The notes under the pieces are model-generated. The model was given only the letters and a program-made list of their open reading frames with translations, was not told where the DNA came from and did no database searches. Made by a program: the position numbers and the translations under genes. Positions 53,213-61,412 of a stretch of 64,000 nt of DNA are shown in pieces. Location of the stretch: positions 1,564,856-1,628,855 of the forward strand of contig JAMPAQ010000001.1 in the NCBI GenBank assembly GCA_023667145.1, written 5' to 3'. The stretch comes from Pseudoflavonifractor sp. (lineage in GTDB: Bacteria > Bacteroidota > Bacteroidia > Bacteroidales > Muribaculaceae). How positions within the stretch are numbered: the first letter of the stretch is position 1; each line of letters starts with the position of its first letter.

Positions 53213-54661
53213 TCAGATTGCGATCTTGATACGGTGAGTCCCGGCGGCGACAATATATATGCCCGATTGCAGTTCCGGCATTATGGTGAAAGAGTCGTCA
53301 TTGATGACCGTCTCAAACACCAGGATACCCGACATGGCATATATTGTCAACTGCGACCCAGCGAGACCGACAGCTTTAATCTGTCCATCAGACATGGCGA
53401 GAGACGACATCGGCGCGTCTAACGTTACGTCATCCAATGCCGATGACCCCGCGCCCTGCGGAAAGACAGGTATCGAGGGGAACCAGTAGTTGACAATCAT
53501 GTCGTAGTCCTTTACGTGCTTGCCATCGGCTGTGTAGCGGCGGGTGATGTATGTCGGAGTCCCAAACTCATGGTAGAGCGACATGTATATCTCATCGGTG
53601 ACGGGGTGCAGACGCATCGAGCAGCCGTAGAGTTTCCAGTTCTCGCCTTCGGCATCAAGGTCGATGATGTGCGTGAGGGTCTTGGTGTCGATGTCATACT
53701 TATATATCTGCGAGCCCGAGAACCAACGGTTGGGACCACCCTTCCAGTAGAGACAATTGTGGAGCGACGAGGCGCAGAAAGCATCAGGGGTCCAGGCATA
53801 CCAGGAGTTGGATGGTGGGTACATGTCTGATGGTATCTCGATGACCTCGGTCTGCAATGTCGCTGGATTGACCTTTATCAGATAGGGCAATGTCGCGCCC
53901 GTACCTTGCACATTCTTTGCCACCGACACCCAAAGATTGCCGTCGAGTGATTTCACCACCGATCCGATCCCGGCCTTAGGGTCAACTATATCCATCGTGA
54001 TGACATCGGTCACCTTGTCCTCCGTCGGGTCTATGACAAGGAGACCCGACTGTTGGTGGGCGACAAACACTCGTCCCGCTGCCATCTCCATGCTGCCCGA
54101 CTGCCCGTGATAGAGCGAACCGGTGGGGTCGGTGTTGGGTTTGTCATCGCCGACATTGGGATTGGCCGTACCCTCGACCTGTCCCTTGACCTCGTAAGTG
54201 TCAAGGTCAAAAATCCACACTCCGTTGCTCGACGAGATATATCCCTTGTGACTGTCGACCCCGATGAATCCACGTCCGTCACACTGCGCACCCGAGGGGT
54301 CGATTGTCGTGGACTGAAACAGTATCTTCATCGTCCGTGAATCGGCTACCGTAATACGTCCTCCCGTGACAGCCGCCCCGGGGTCTTTCTCCTGCTTGGC
54401 TATCAGGTAGAACCGGCCGTCCCATATAGCGCCAAATTGATTGGTGCATCCAAGCTCCATACCGGGATTTTCGGTCTGTATGACGCGATAGTGCCAATAA
54501 TCGCCATCGGGATCATCGGGCATCAGATAATTGACAGTGGAGTTTTGATGACCATACCAGTCCTCGTTGACAAAAAACACACCCTTGGTGTAGTCGATGT
54601 CGGAGGCTTGCGCGGTCAGTGTCATGACAACACCTGCCAACAAGAATGAAGTTTTTCTCAT
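53213..54661 (-). CDS. Exported beta-propeller (DUF5074/YncE-like) with type IX-like tail
   Basis: The last gene of the cobalamin operon. I start it at ATG 54661 (MRKTSFLLAGVVMTLTAQA-S, a good signal peptide), giving 482 residues. The body repeats propeller-like blades (KGVFFVNEDWYGHQNSTVNYL, GGRITVADSRTMKIL, GLLVIDPTEDKVTD, DGNLWVSVAKN) and aligns by eye with residues of about 516-900 of the next protein upstream. The last 65 residues resemble a type IX secretion sorting domain and end SGIYIVAAGTHRIKIAI. It is probably secreted to the cell surface. By its locus I infer a corrinoid-binding or accessory role related to BtuG. Confidence 0.85.
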   Translation of the reverse strand: MRKTSFLLAGVVMTLTAQASDIDYTKGVFFVNEDWYGHQNSTVNYLMPDDPDGDYWHYRVIQTENPGMELGCTNQFGAIWDGRFYLIAKQEKDPGAAVTGGRITVADSRTMKILFQSTTIDPSGAQCDGRGFIGVDSHKGYISSSNGVWIFDLDTYEVKGQVEGTANPNVGDDKPNTDPTGSLYHGQSGSMEMAAGRVFVAHQQSGLLVIDPTEDKVTDVITMDIVDPKAGIGSVVKSLDGNLWVSVAKNVQGTGATLPYLIKVNPATLQTEVIEIPSDMYPPSNSWYAWTPDAFCASSLHNCLYWKGGPNRWFSGSQIYKYDIDTKTLTHIIDLDAEGENWKLYGCSMRLHPVTDEIYMSLYHEFGTPTYITRRYTADGKHVKDYDMIVNYWFPSIPVFPQGAGSSALDDVTLDAPMSSLAMSDGQIKAVGLAGSQLTIYAMSGILVFETVINDDSFTIMPELQSGIYIVAAGTHRIKIAI

Positions 54662-54748
54662 AGTTGTAATTATAATGGATAAAAAAGGACGTCGCCCCCG
54701 AGATTGATGCCGGGAAGCGACGTCCGACAAGTCAGTATCTCAAATCAC

Positions 54749-57700
54749 TTACTTGACAGCGAGTTTCACTGACACCTTGTCGCCACGGAGGATATACACA
54801 CCGGGGGTGAGGTTGAACTCAGCGACATAGTTGTCACTGTCGGCGGTAAATGCCGCCACGCAGTGACCGGCCGTGTTGTAGAGAGCGAACAAGTCGCCAT
54901 CGAAACCATCGACATAGATGCGGTTGCCGGCTACGCGTACCGTACCTGCCGCAGCCTCCACGTTGTCAATGCCGGTAGCACTCTTGACCACAACCGAGAG
55001 CGAGAGGGTTACGGGGCGACCGTTTGACTCTGCCGTGAAGAGGAAGTTGGTGGCACCCTCACGGGCCGGTGAGATAGTGAGTTTCGAGCCGTCGAGGGCA
55101 AACTCAGCCACCTTGCCGTTGTCGGCAGTCTCATCCTCAAGATTCATGGGCATGGCCTCGTCAACAGCGCTGAAACGGATATTGGCGGGGATATTATCCT
55201 TGTCATGGACAATATCATACAGGTCTATCTCCACATCACCGTTGTTGTGCTCAATCTCAAGACCGTTGAACGACTCGTGGAAAGCTACATCGTGCTTGTC
55301 GGGGAAGATGGGGAGAGACTGGAACCAGTAGTAGGGTTCGAGATGGAATGTCTTGGTCACAGCACCTGTCGAGCCATCGACGTAGTGAATCCAGTGGTCG
55401 CGGTAACCGCCGCTTGACGCACCCTTGCGGCCAGTCATGACAACGAGGCGGTTGTTGCGGGCATCAAAGCAGGGTGTACCGTAGGTCATCTGTGCCACAG
55501 TCTCGCCAAACTCGGTCTCGCCGGTGAGGCCGTTGAGGGTAAAGAACGGAGTTAGATCAGCAGGGTCATCGCCAATCTTGTAACGGTAGTAGTCGCCTGT
55601 GGCTCCACCCATGATGCTGGCTGCACCGGTGACAAACCATATCTCGTTGTCATATACAGAGCCCTTGAAAGCAGTCGAGCGCCAAGCACCCCAGCCACAC
55701 AGTACGCGGCCTATCTCAGCAGGTATCACCACGGGAGTGCCGACCTCAAGGGTACGGCTGTCAACGGGAACGAAGTTGGAGCAATTGTTGCTATCAATCG
55801 TCGCAAGCCATACGGTTCCGTCCATTGTCTGGGTGACACCCTGGATATTTGCATCATCAATTGTCTTGACAACCTCGTCGGTGTTCACGTCAATAATGAT
55901 GGTACCAAAACTCTGCTTGATGGCAAACACATGACCGGCAGTGGTCACCATGTCACCAATCTGGCCGTTGTAGAGGTCGGCGGCGTTGCCCGACTCTGTA
56001 GCGGCAATTTTGCCGGTGACAACCGGGGCGGTTGGGTCGGTGATGTCAACAATGTAGATGCCGTTGGAAGTTCCCACATATATTTTGTCGGGAGTTGCAC
56101 CGGCGACAGCACGGCCATCGCCACTAACGCCATCCCACTCAAGGACATCGAGCGAGCCGAGACGCTTGAGGGTCTTGGCATCGGCGATGACGAGACGGCC
56201 ACCACCGGGGAGCGGGTCACCGCCATCAGCGGCCTGCTTCGATGCTACAATCAGCTTGTCGGCCCAGATAGTTCCATACTGAGATGTGGCACCAAACGAC
56301 ATGCCAGGATTCTCGCGCTCGTATGCCTGATAGATGATTTCGTCATCCTCGGTGATATAGTTGAGCGAGCCGTTGGTATGGGTAAACCATTCCTCATTAA
56401 GGATGATGGTACCGTCGACATAACCCTGAGGGCGCTCGGTGCGGTCCACCTCGACAACCTTTACGGTAAATTCACGTACAAAGGGTTCAGCAGTCGCGTC
56501 GTTGGGATTCTTGACCGTTACGGTCAGCTTGCACTCTCCGGGGCGGTAACCTTGAAGCTCAGGGAACTTGACACGTCCGGGCATAAAATAATTGACGGTA
56601 TACAGGGATGCGATCAACTCGTCCCTGGATGTCCCTGCATCGGTCAACGAGTAGGTGACATTGCTCCAAGTGGCGGCATCGGCGGGGGTGAACTGCGGGA
56701 ACAATCCGGCTATACGGCGGGGAGAAACGTAGATGACGCCATCCTCAGCCACGCAGTTGAATGTCACATCCTCAATCCATGAGTTGTTGACGGTGCCATC
56801 AGTAATATTCTTGAACTTGCCCCACTGTGCATGGGCGCGATATGTCTCAACCATACCCTCGGGGACAGTCAGTGTGGCATTCTCGTAGACCGCATCGGGG
56901 AATGTGGGAGTCTCAAGCACCTTGTCGGTGATGATGGTCACGTCGGTCAGCTCGTCCTGATTGCTGAAGAGGAACGGAGACATCTCGCGGCCAAGGTGGA
57001 GCGACGTGAGCTTCTTGGTGTTGTTGAACACGCCACTAAAGCTGAACGTCAAGGGCACGTCGGAAGGCTCGACAACAAACTTGGTCAGCAGGGCGCAGTC
57101 GACAAAGGCATCCTCGCTCAGCTTTGTAACGCCGGAGCGCAGGGTGAACTCGGTAAGTTTTGTGTTGCGGAAGCAATAGTTGCCCACGCTCGTTATGCCG
57201 TTGGGCATGGAGATGGACTTCAGGCGTGTGCTGGAGTCAAACCCGCACCACCACATCGCCTCATTCCATGTCACAGACTCGGGAATGACAAAGTCGTAGA
57301 GGTAGTTGCAGTAGGAGAACGCGTTGGCACCAATCTTCTTGACAGTGGATGGTACTGTGGTGAACTTGACGTTTTTCTCACTGTGTTCAAGCCAAGAGCA
57401 AGATTGGAAACATTCACGACCGATTTCCTCAATGCCCTCCTCAAGTTTCACGTAGTCAAGTTTTGAGCAGCCCTGAAATGTTCCAGGTTCAAGTTTCTTG
57501 ACGGTACCGGGTATGATAAAATACATGTTGCCAAGGCTGGAGCAGTTCATAAACGCGCTCTCGCCGAGCTTCACAAGGCCGGAGGGTATATTGACCTTGG
57601 TCATCGTGCGACGGTTGGCAAAGGCATTAGCACCTATCTCAGTGACAGTCTCGGGAATTTCGACCGAGAGCAGGTCCTTGGCCTTACCCTCGACCCATGC

Positions 57701-57988
57701 GCCATGAAAGGCATCGTCACCGATACGGACAACGGTGTAGGTGATCTTGTTGTCCTCAACCGTCTCGGGTATCACTATGTTGCCCTCATAGGTCGAGCCG
57801 AATGAGGTAGGCTTGTTGTAGGCATCGTTGGTGCCGGTGAGAGCGCCGGTGGGGTATGTGACCTCCACGGTCGAGTCACTCAACTTGTTGTAATAGAGCG
57901 ATCCGTCGAAGAAGTCAGCCGCCCATACAGGTGTCCCCGCTCCAATCGCAAGCAGGGTACACAGCATAAGTTTTTTCCTTAATTGCAT
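54749..57988 (-). CDS. BspA-type leucine-rich repeats fused to a BtuG-like propeller, type IX-like tail
   Basis: A 1079-residue exported protein (signal peptide to VWA-A). Residues of about 60-400 hold BspA/LRR_5 repeats of the form I-P-x-x-V-x-x-I-G-x-x-A-F (IPETVTEIGANAFANR, VPSTVKKIGANAFSYC). A linker with a bacterial Ig-like look (about 415-510) follows. A DUF5074/YncE-like propeller (about 516-900) begins YVDGTIILNEEWFTHTNGSLNY and parallels the 482-residue protein downstream. The C-terminus (about 1010-1079) resembles a type IX sorting tail ending GVYILRGDKVSVKLAVK. BspA repeats usually mediate binding to proteins or surfaces. The fusion in a riboswitch-controlled operon is unusual. Confidence 0.87.
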   Translation of the reverse strand: MQLRKKLMLCTLLAIGAGTPVWAADFFDGSLYYNKLSDSTVEVTYPTGALTGTNDAYNKPTSFGSTYEGNIVIPETVEDNKITYTVVRIGDDAFHGAWVEGKAKDLLSVEIPETVTEIGANAFANRRTMTKVNIPSGLVKLGESAFMNCSSLGNMYFIIPGTVKKLEPGTFQGCSKLDYVKLEEGIEEIGRECFQSCSWLEHSEKNVKFTTVPSTVKKIGANAFSYCNYLYDFVIPESVTWNEAMWWCGFDSSTRLKSISMPNGITSVGNYCFRNTKLTEFTLRSGVTKLSEDAFVDCALLTKFVVEPSDVPLTFSFSGVFNNTKKLTSLHLGREMSPFLFSNQDELTDVTIITDKVLETPTFPDAVYENATLTVPEGMVETYRAHAQWGKFKNITDGTVNNSWIEDVTFNCVAEDGVIYVSPRRIAGLFPQFTPADAATWSNVTYSLTDAGTSRDELIASLYTVNYFMPGRVKFPELQGYRPGECKLTVTVKNPNDATAEPFVREFTVKVVEVDRTERPQGYVDGTIILNEEWFTHTNGSLNYITEDDEIIYQAYERENPGMSFGATSQYGTIWADKLIVASKQAADGGDPLPGGGRLVIADAKTLKRLGSLDVLEWDGVSGDGRAVAGATPDKIYVGTSNGIYIVDITDPTAPVVTGKIAATESGNAADLYNGQIGDMVTTAGHVFAIKQSFGTIIIDVNTDEVVKTIDDANIQGVTQTMDGTVWLATIDSNNCSNFVPVDSRTLEVGTPVVIPAEIGRVLCGWGAWRSTAFKGSVYDNEIWFVTGAASIMGGATGDYYRYKIGDDPADLTPFFTLNGLTGETEFGETVAQMTYGTPCFDARNNRLVVMTGRKGASSGGYRDHWIHYVDGSTGAVTKTFHLEPYYWFQSLPIFPDKHDVAFHESFNGLEIEHNNGDVEIDLYDIVHDKDNIPANIRFSAVDEAMPMNLEDETADNGKVAEFALDGSKLTISPAREGATNFLFTAESNGRPVTLSLSVVVKSATGIDNVEAAAGTVRVAGNRIYVDGFDGDLFALYNTAGHCVAAFTADSDNYVAEFNLTPGVYILRGDKVSVKLAVK

Positions 57989-58014
57989 GTGATTTACTAT
58001 TAATTAAAAAGGGT

Positions 58015-58998
58015 TTATCTGATAATTATCTTCTTCACCTCTGTCCCGGACTTCACCACGTATATTCCGGGAGTAAGGGTTGCGGGAGTCTCTCCGCACG
58101 GCGACACGGCGACACGTATGCCCGACAGGGTGTACCACTCGGAGTCAATGGCAGGTGTGGTCACCATGGCGGTGACCGATGTCACGGTGCGGGCTGGACG
58201 GTAGCTCACGAGCGAGAGGTCGTCGGTGGGGGGTGTACCCTCGCCAAACCCACCTACACCGGGCTTGTCGAAGACGGTGTAGGACCACGCGTCAACGGCT
58301 CCGTCGCTCAACCGCCGGCCCGTGAATCCCGTGCCGCTGTACATCCAGTCATCGTCATCGTCTGATGACAACCAGTAGCTCCAGTAGCCGGCATACCAGC
58401 CCGACTGCCAGCAATATTGGTCGGCGACCTTCTCGTTGATTTTCCAACAATCGTAGTCGTAGGCCGGATAGCCGTAGGCGTGATAGTCGATGGGGTGCTG
58501 TATGACATGGGTAACGCGGGCATCGTCGATGGCCTGCTGGGCTATGCGCGGAGTGTTGTCGCCCGGAGCCTCGCTTTGGCCAAACCATGCATTTGTGCTG
58601 TAGTAGTCAAAGTTGATCCACTCGTAGTCCTTGGCCATGTCAAAGTCAAAGTAGATATAGTCAAGCATGGTGTCGGCATCCCCAAACCCAACGCCGCAAA
58701 GCGTTGCCCCGTATTGGCCTGTGTATTGCGTGAGCATCACAAGTTCGGTGGAGTTGGCACAGATGGCCTTGAACATATCCTCGCCCGTGGGGGTCTCGCC
58801 ATCGGCCCATCTGTAGCCCCAGATATAGGCGTGGGGATCCTTGGATGTCTCAAACTGGATGACGAGCGCGGCACGGTTGGGCCCCGTCCCGGTCCAGTGC
58901 TCAATCTTGTCAAAATCGACCGGCGCAACCGCCCCGGCCATGCAGGGCGCGAGCAGTGCTGCGGTGATTGACAGTGGTGTAAAGATTCTCATAAGCAT
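58015..58998 (-). CDS. Surface protein of unknown function with type IX-like tail
   Basis: A 327-residue exported protein (signal peptide to MAGA-V; an ATG two codons in also fits). The mature domain starts VDFDKIEHWTGTGPNRAALVIQF and HAYIWGYRWADG, a pattern I recall from proteins in cobalamin-uptake loci of Bacteroides. It is rich in Tyr, Trp and Asp (GWYAGYWSYWLSSDDDDDW). The last 40 residues (EWYTLSGIRV, then LTPGIYVVKSGTEVKKIIIR) resemble a sorting tail. A corrinoid-handling role is inferred from the operon only. It starts 16 bp after the second lipoprotein gene. Confidence 0.8.
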   Translation of the reverse strand: MLMRIFTPLSITAALLAPCMAGAVAPVDFDKIEHWTGTGPNRAALVIQFETSKDPHAYIWGYRWADGETPTGEDMFKAICANSTELVMLTQYTGQYGATLCGVGFGDADTMLDYIYFDFDMAKDYEWINFDYYSTNAWFGQSEAPGDNTPRIAQQAIDDARVTHVIQHPIDYHAYGYPAYDYDCWKINEKVADQYCWQSGWYAGYWSYWLSSDDDDDWMYSGTGFTGRRLSDGAVDAWSYTVFDKPGVGGFGEGTPPTDDLSLVSYRPARTVTSVTAMVTTPAIDSEWYTLSGIRVAVSPCGETPATLTPGIYVVKSGTEVKKIIIR

Positions 58999-59018
58999 TA
59001 AGTTATATATGTTGATTA

Positions 59019-60248
59019 TTAATCGGAAATCGGGTCGTCAGGCACCACGGGGGTGTCGTTGAGATGTAGGTCTTGTGCCCGGCACAGCTCTGTGGATGTC
59101 TCGCCAAGCCATCCGCAACACTGGTTGAGGCCGGTGTACACCCTTATGAAGTCTACCCCGGGCAACGAGACAGGTATGCCATTGCCGTCAACCGCCCATC
59201 CGAAGTCAAAGGAGTTGAGGTCGGCGTAATCGTTGGGATGGTTGTCGACATAACCCCATGGGTAGCTGTACAGGACATAGTATGTCCCCATGCCGCTCAT
59301 GTCAAAACCATTGCGCGGCAGCAGCGTGCCGGCGAACGATATGCGGTCATCCTTGACCCAGCGTGGATAATACTCCTGTGCATGGAACATGTTGCGGGGG
59401 ATGTATCCCTCATTGCCATCACAGTCATCCCAACGGATGTAGTTGAGGTCGGGAAACATCCCCTCGTCATCTTCGACAATCTCTTGGTCGGGGTCGGGAC
59501 GGCGGTATGTTATCGAGTAACCGTGACGTGTCAGCGGATTGGTGTATTCACTTCCGGCAAGCTCATACCACGGGTCGTCGGGGAGTCCGTTGCAATTGGC
59601 ATCAAAGGATACCATAACGATGCCCGGTTCGGCTGAGCCGCCTTTTTTGTCGGGCTGTGTCAGCTCATAGAATGCGTTTCCCCATATTCGCAGGTCGTTG
59701 CTTCCGGCGATGTTGACCACGGTATGGTCAAAGCCAAAAGTGACGTAGCCACCATAGGCCCCGAGGGAGATCATGATGTCGTTTTTGCCCGAGATGCTCT
59801 CCTCTACCTTGCGGAGTATGTCGGCGTAGGTGTCCCCCTCCTCATAGCGGGGCATGTCGTTGACGAACTGGCCGGGAGCCGGGCAGTACTCATAGACGCG
59901 TGATATATAGGGGCTGAACTCGACCTCCTCGTGCATGACGGTGACGGTGAAGTCGTGACGGTAGGGTGTCTCGGGGTCGATGACCTCAAATGTCATGCGG
60001 TAGGTTCCCTCCTCGGCTTGCAGGAAGATGTAGCGACGGTCGACCGACACCACCTCGGAGGTGCCGTCGGGGCGATGGAGCATCCAACGGTAGGCGTTGC
60101 CGGTATAGGCAGACTCGATGGGGAGCTTGGTCATGCGGTAGACATAGTAGGTGTCGTCGATGCCAAGATTGACCATCGGCACGTCATCGTCACATGCCGA
60201 CAGCATCGGCATCATCGCAAGGGGTAATATGAGGTGTAGATGTTTCAT
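59019..60248 (-). CDS. Surface lipoprotein of the cobalamin operon
   Basis: A 409-residue protein starting at ATG 60248, which overlaps the stop of the BtuG-like gene by 4 bp. The signal peptide ends in a lipobox (MLSA-C), followed by Asp-Asp-Asp, an acidic stretch like the Bacteroidota lipoprotein-export signal for the cell surface. An Ig/PKD-like first domain (about 25-120) is followed by a larger one with SPYISRVYEYCPAPGQFVND, GGYVTFGFDHTVVNI, DANCNGLPDDPWYELAGSEY and VDFIRVYTGLNQCCGWLGETSTE. Members of this family occur beside BtuB/BtuG genes. The precise function is unknown. Confidence 0.84.
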   Translation of the reverse strand: MKHLHLILPLAMMPMLSACDDDVPMVNLGIDDTYYVYRMTKLPIESAYTGNAYRWMLHRPDGTSEVVSVDRRYIFLQAEEGTYRMTFEVIDPETPYRHDFTVTVMHEEVEFSPYISRVYEYCPAPGQFVNDMPRYEEGDTYADILRKVEESISGKNDIMISLGAYGGYVTFGFDHTVVNIAGSNDLRIWGNAFYELTQPDKKGGSAEPGIVMVSFDANCNGLPDDPWYELAGSEYTNPLTRHGYSITYRRPDPDQEIVEDDEGMFPDLNYIRWDDCDGNEGYIPRNMFHAQEYYPRWVKDDRISFAGTLLPRNGFDMSGMGTYYVLYSYPWGYVDNHPNDYADLNSFDFGWAVDGNGIPVSLPGVDFIRVYTGLNQCCGWLGETSTELCRAQDLHLNDTPVVPDDPISD

Positions 60249-61405
60249 CGTGGGAGAAATGTGATGTGAGCCGGGATGTCGCCAGTGCGGACGCTCCACT
60301 TGCGGCGGCCATCGGGCGAGAAGCAATAGAGGGTGCCTGAGGAGACATAATTCTTGGCATCGGTGACAAATATGTCGCCGGTCTCGGGGTGGACGGCGAT
60401 ACCATATGGGATGATGATGTCGCGGTCGGTGCCGTCGGTGATGAAGTTGGTTGAGATGATTTCTTTTGTGCGCACGTCAATGACACCATAGGTGATTGTG
60501 TTTGAGGCGGTGAAGTTGTTCCACTCGGTGGCATAGTAGTACATCAGGTCACCGAAAAAGGCCATGTTGGAACATGCCACGGGAATGGTGTCGGTGACTA
60601 TCATCTGGTTGTATCCGGGCTTCTTGTCCATGACGTAGAGCCGCGACGGGCGTGACATGTAGTCACCGCGTGATGTGACCCACAGCTTGTTGTATCGGTC
60701 TTTCTTCAGGCGGTGAAGGTTGATGCCCACGGGTATCTGTTGCACTTGCTTGAAATCGACCATCTGTATGACGGAGACCGTGTTGTCGTAGTTGGGAGCG
60801 CGATAACCGCCTGAATTGGCGACATACATGTAGTCATCGACAACTTCCATCTCCTCGGGCTGATAACCTACTGTCACCTTGTCAATCACCTTGAGCGACA
60901 GGGTGTCTATCTTATAGACCGCACCCTTTGGCGCGTCGGGGTCGATGAGCACCGGGCCGACATACGCGCTGACGTATGCTTTGCCGCGATGGAAACGCAC
61001 GTAGCGGCAATTGGGGATGTCAATCTGCCCCAACCTCACTCCCGACCGGGCATCCATCACCTCGACCTTGTGGGAGCAGTTGACCACGACATAGAGTTTT
61101 GAGCCGTAGATGCCGATGTCGTTGCCTACATCACCGAGTTCCTTGATGACGTTGGGATTACGCTCGGCATAGAAATTGCGGGCATACAGCCCGGTGAAGT
61201 AGTCGAAGTAGTCGAGCGTGCATTTATTTGAACCCATGTTACCCTCGTTGACGAGATAGAATCCGCGGATGGCGGTGTCGGACGCGGGGCTATCGGGAAT
61301 GATGTCATACTCCGTCGGCACCACGAGTTCGTCCTCGCGACAACCCGTGATGCAGAGCAGGAGTGGCAGAAAAAATAGAATTATTCGGTAATATCGTAAT
61401 CTCAT
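60245..61405 (-). CDS. btuG: BtuG-like surface lipoprotein, cobalamin-binding beta-propeller
   Basis: A 386-residue protein. The signal peptide has a lipobox (LCIT-G-C, about 17-22) followed by R-E-D-E. The rest is a YncE/DUF5074-type seven-bladed propeller: GFYLVNEGNMGSNKCTLDYF, GNDIGIYGSKLYVVVNCSHK, VEVMDARSGVRLGQIDIP, GYQPEEMEVVDDYMYVANSG and KLWVTSRGDY. BtuG proteins of gut Bacteroides bind vitamin B12 very tightly at the cell surface and pass it to BtuB. Placement directly after a BtuB-like gene under a cobalamin riboswitch supports this. The start is 7 bp after the btuB stop. Confidence 0.88.
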   Translation of the reverse strand: MRLRYYRIILFFLPLLLCITGCREDELVVPTEYDIIPDSPASDTAIRGFYLVNEGNMGSNKCTLDYFDYFTGLYARNFYAERNPNVIKELGDVGNDIGIYGSKLYVVVNCSHKVEVMDARSGVRLGQIDIPNCRYVRFHRGKAYVSAYVGPVLIDPDAPKGAVYKIDTLSLKVIDKVTVGYQPEEMEVVDDYMYVANSGGYRAPNYDNTVSVIQMVDFKQVQQIPVGINLHRLKKDRYNKLWVTSRGDYMSRPSRLYVMDKKPGYNQMIVTDTIPVACSNMAFFGDLMYYYATEWNNFTASNTITYGVIDVRTKEIISTNFITDGTDRDIIIPYGIAVHPETGDIFVTDAKNYVSSGTLYCFSPDGRRKWSVRTGDIPAHITFLPR

Positions 61406-61412
61406 AGTATTG

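Noticed and set aside
55931-56782. 283-codon plus-strand frame inside the BspA-propeller gene
   Set aside because: It is a shadow of the real minus-strand frame with no start signals.
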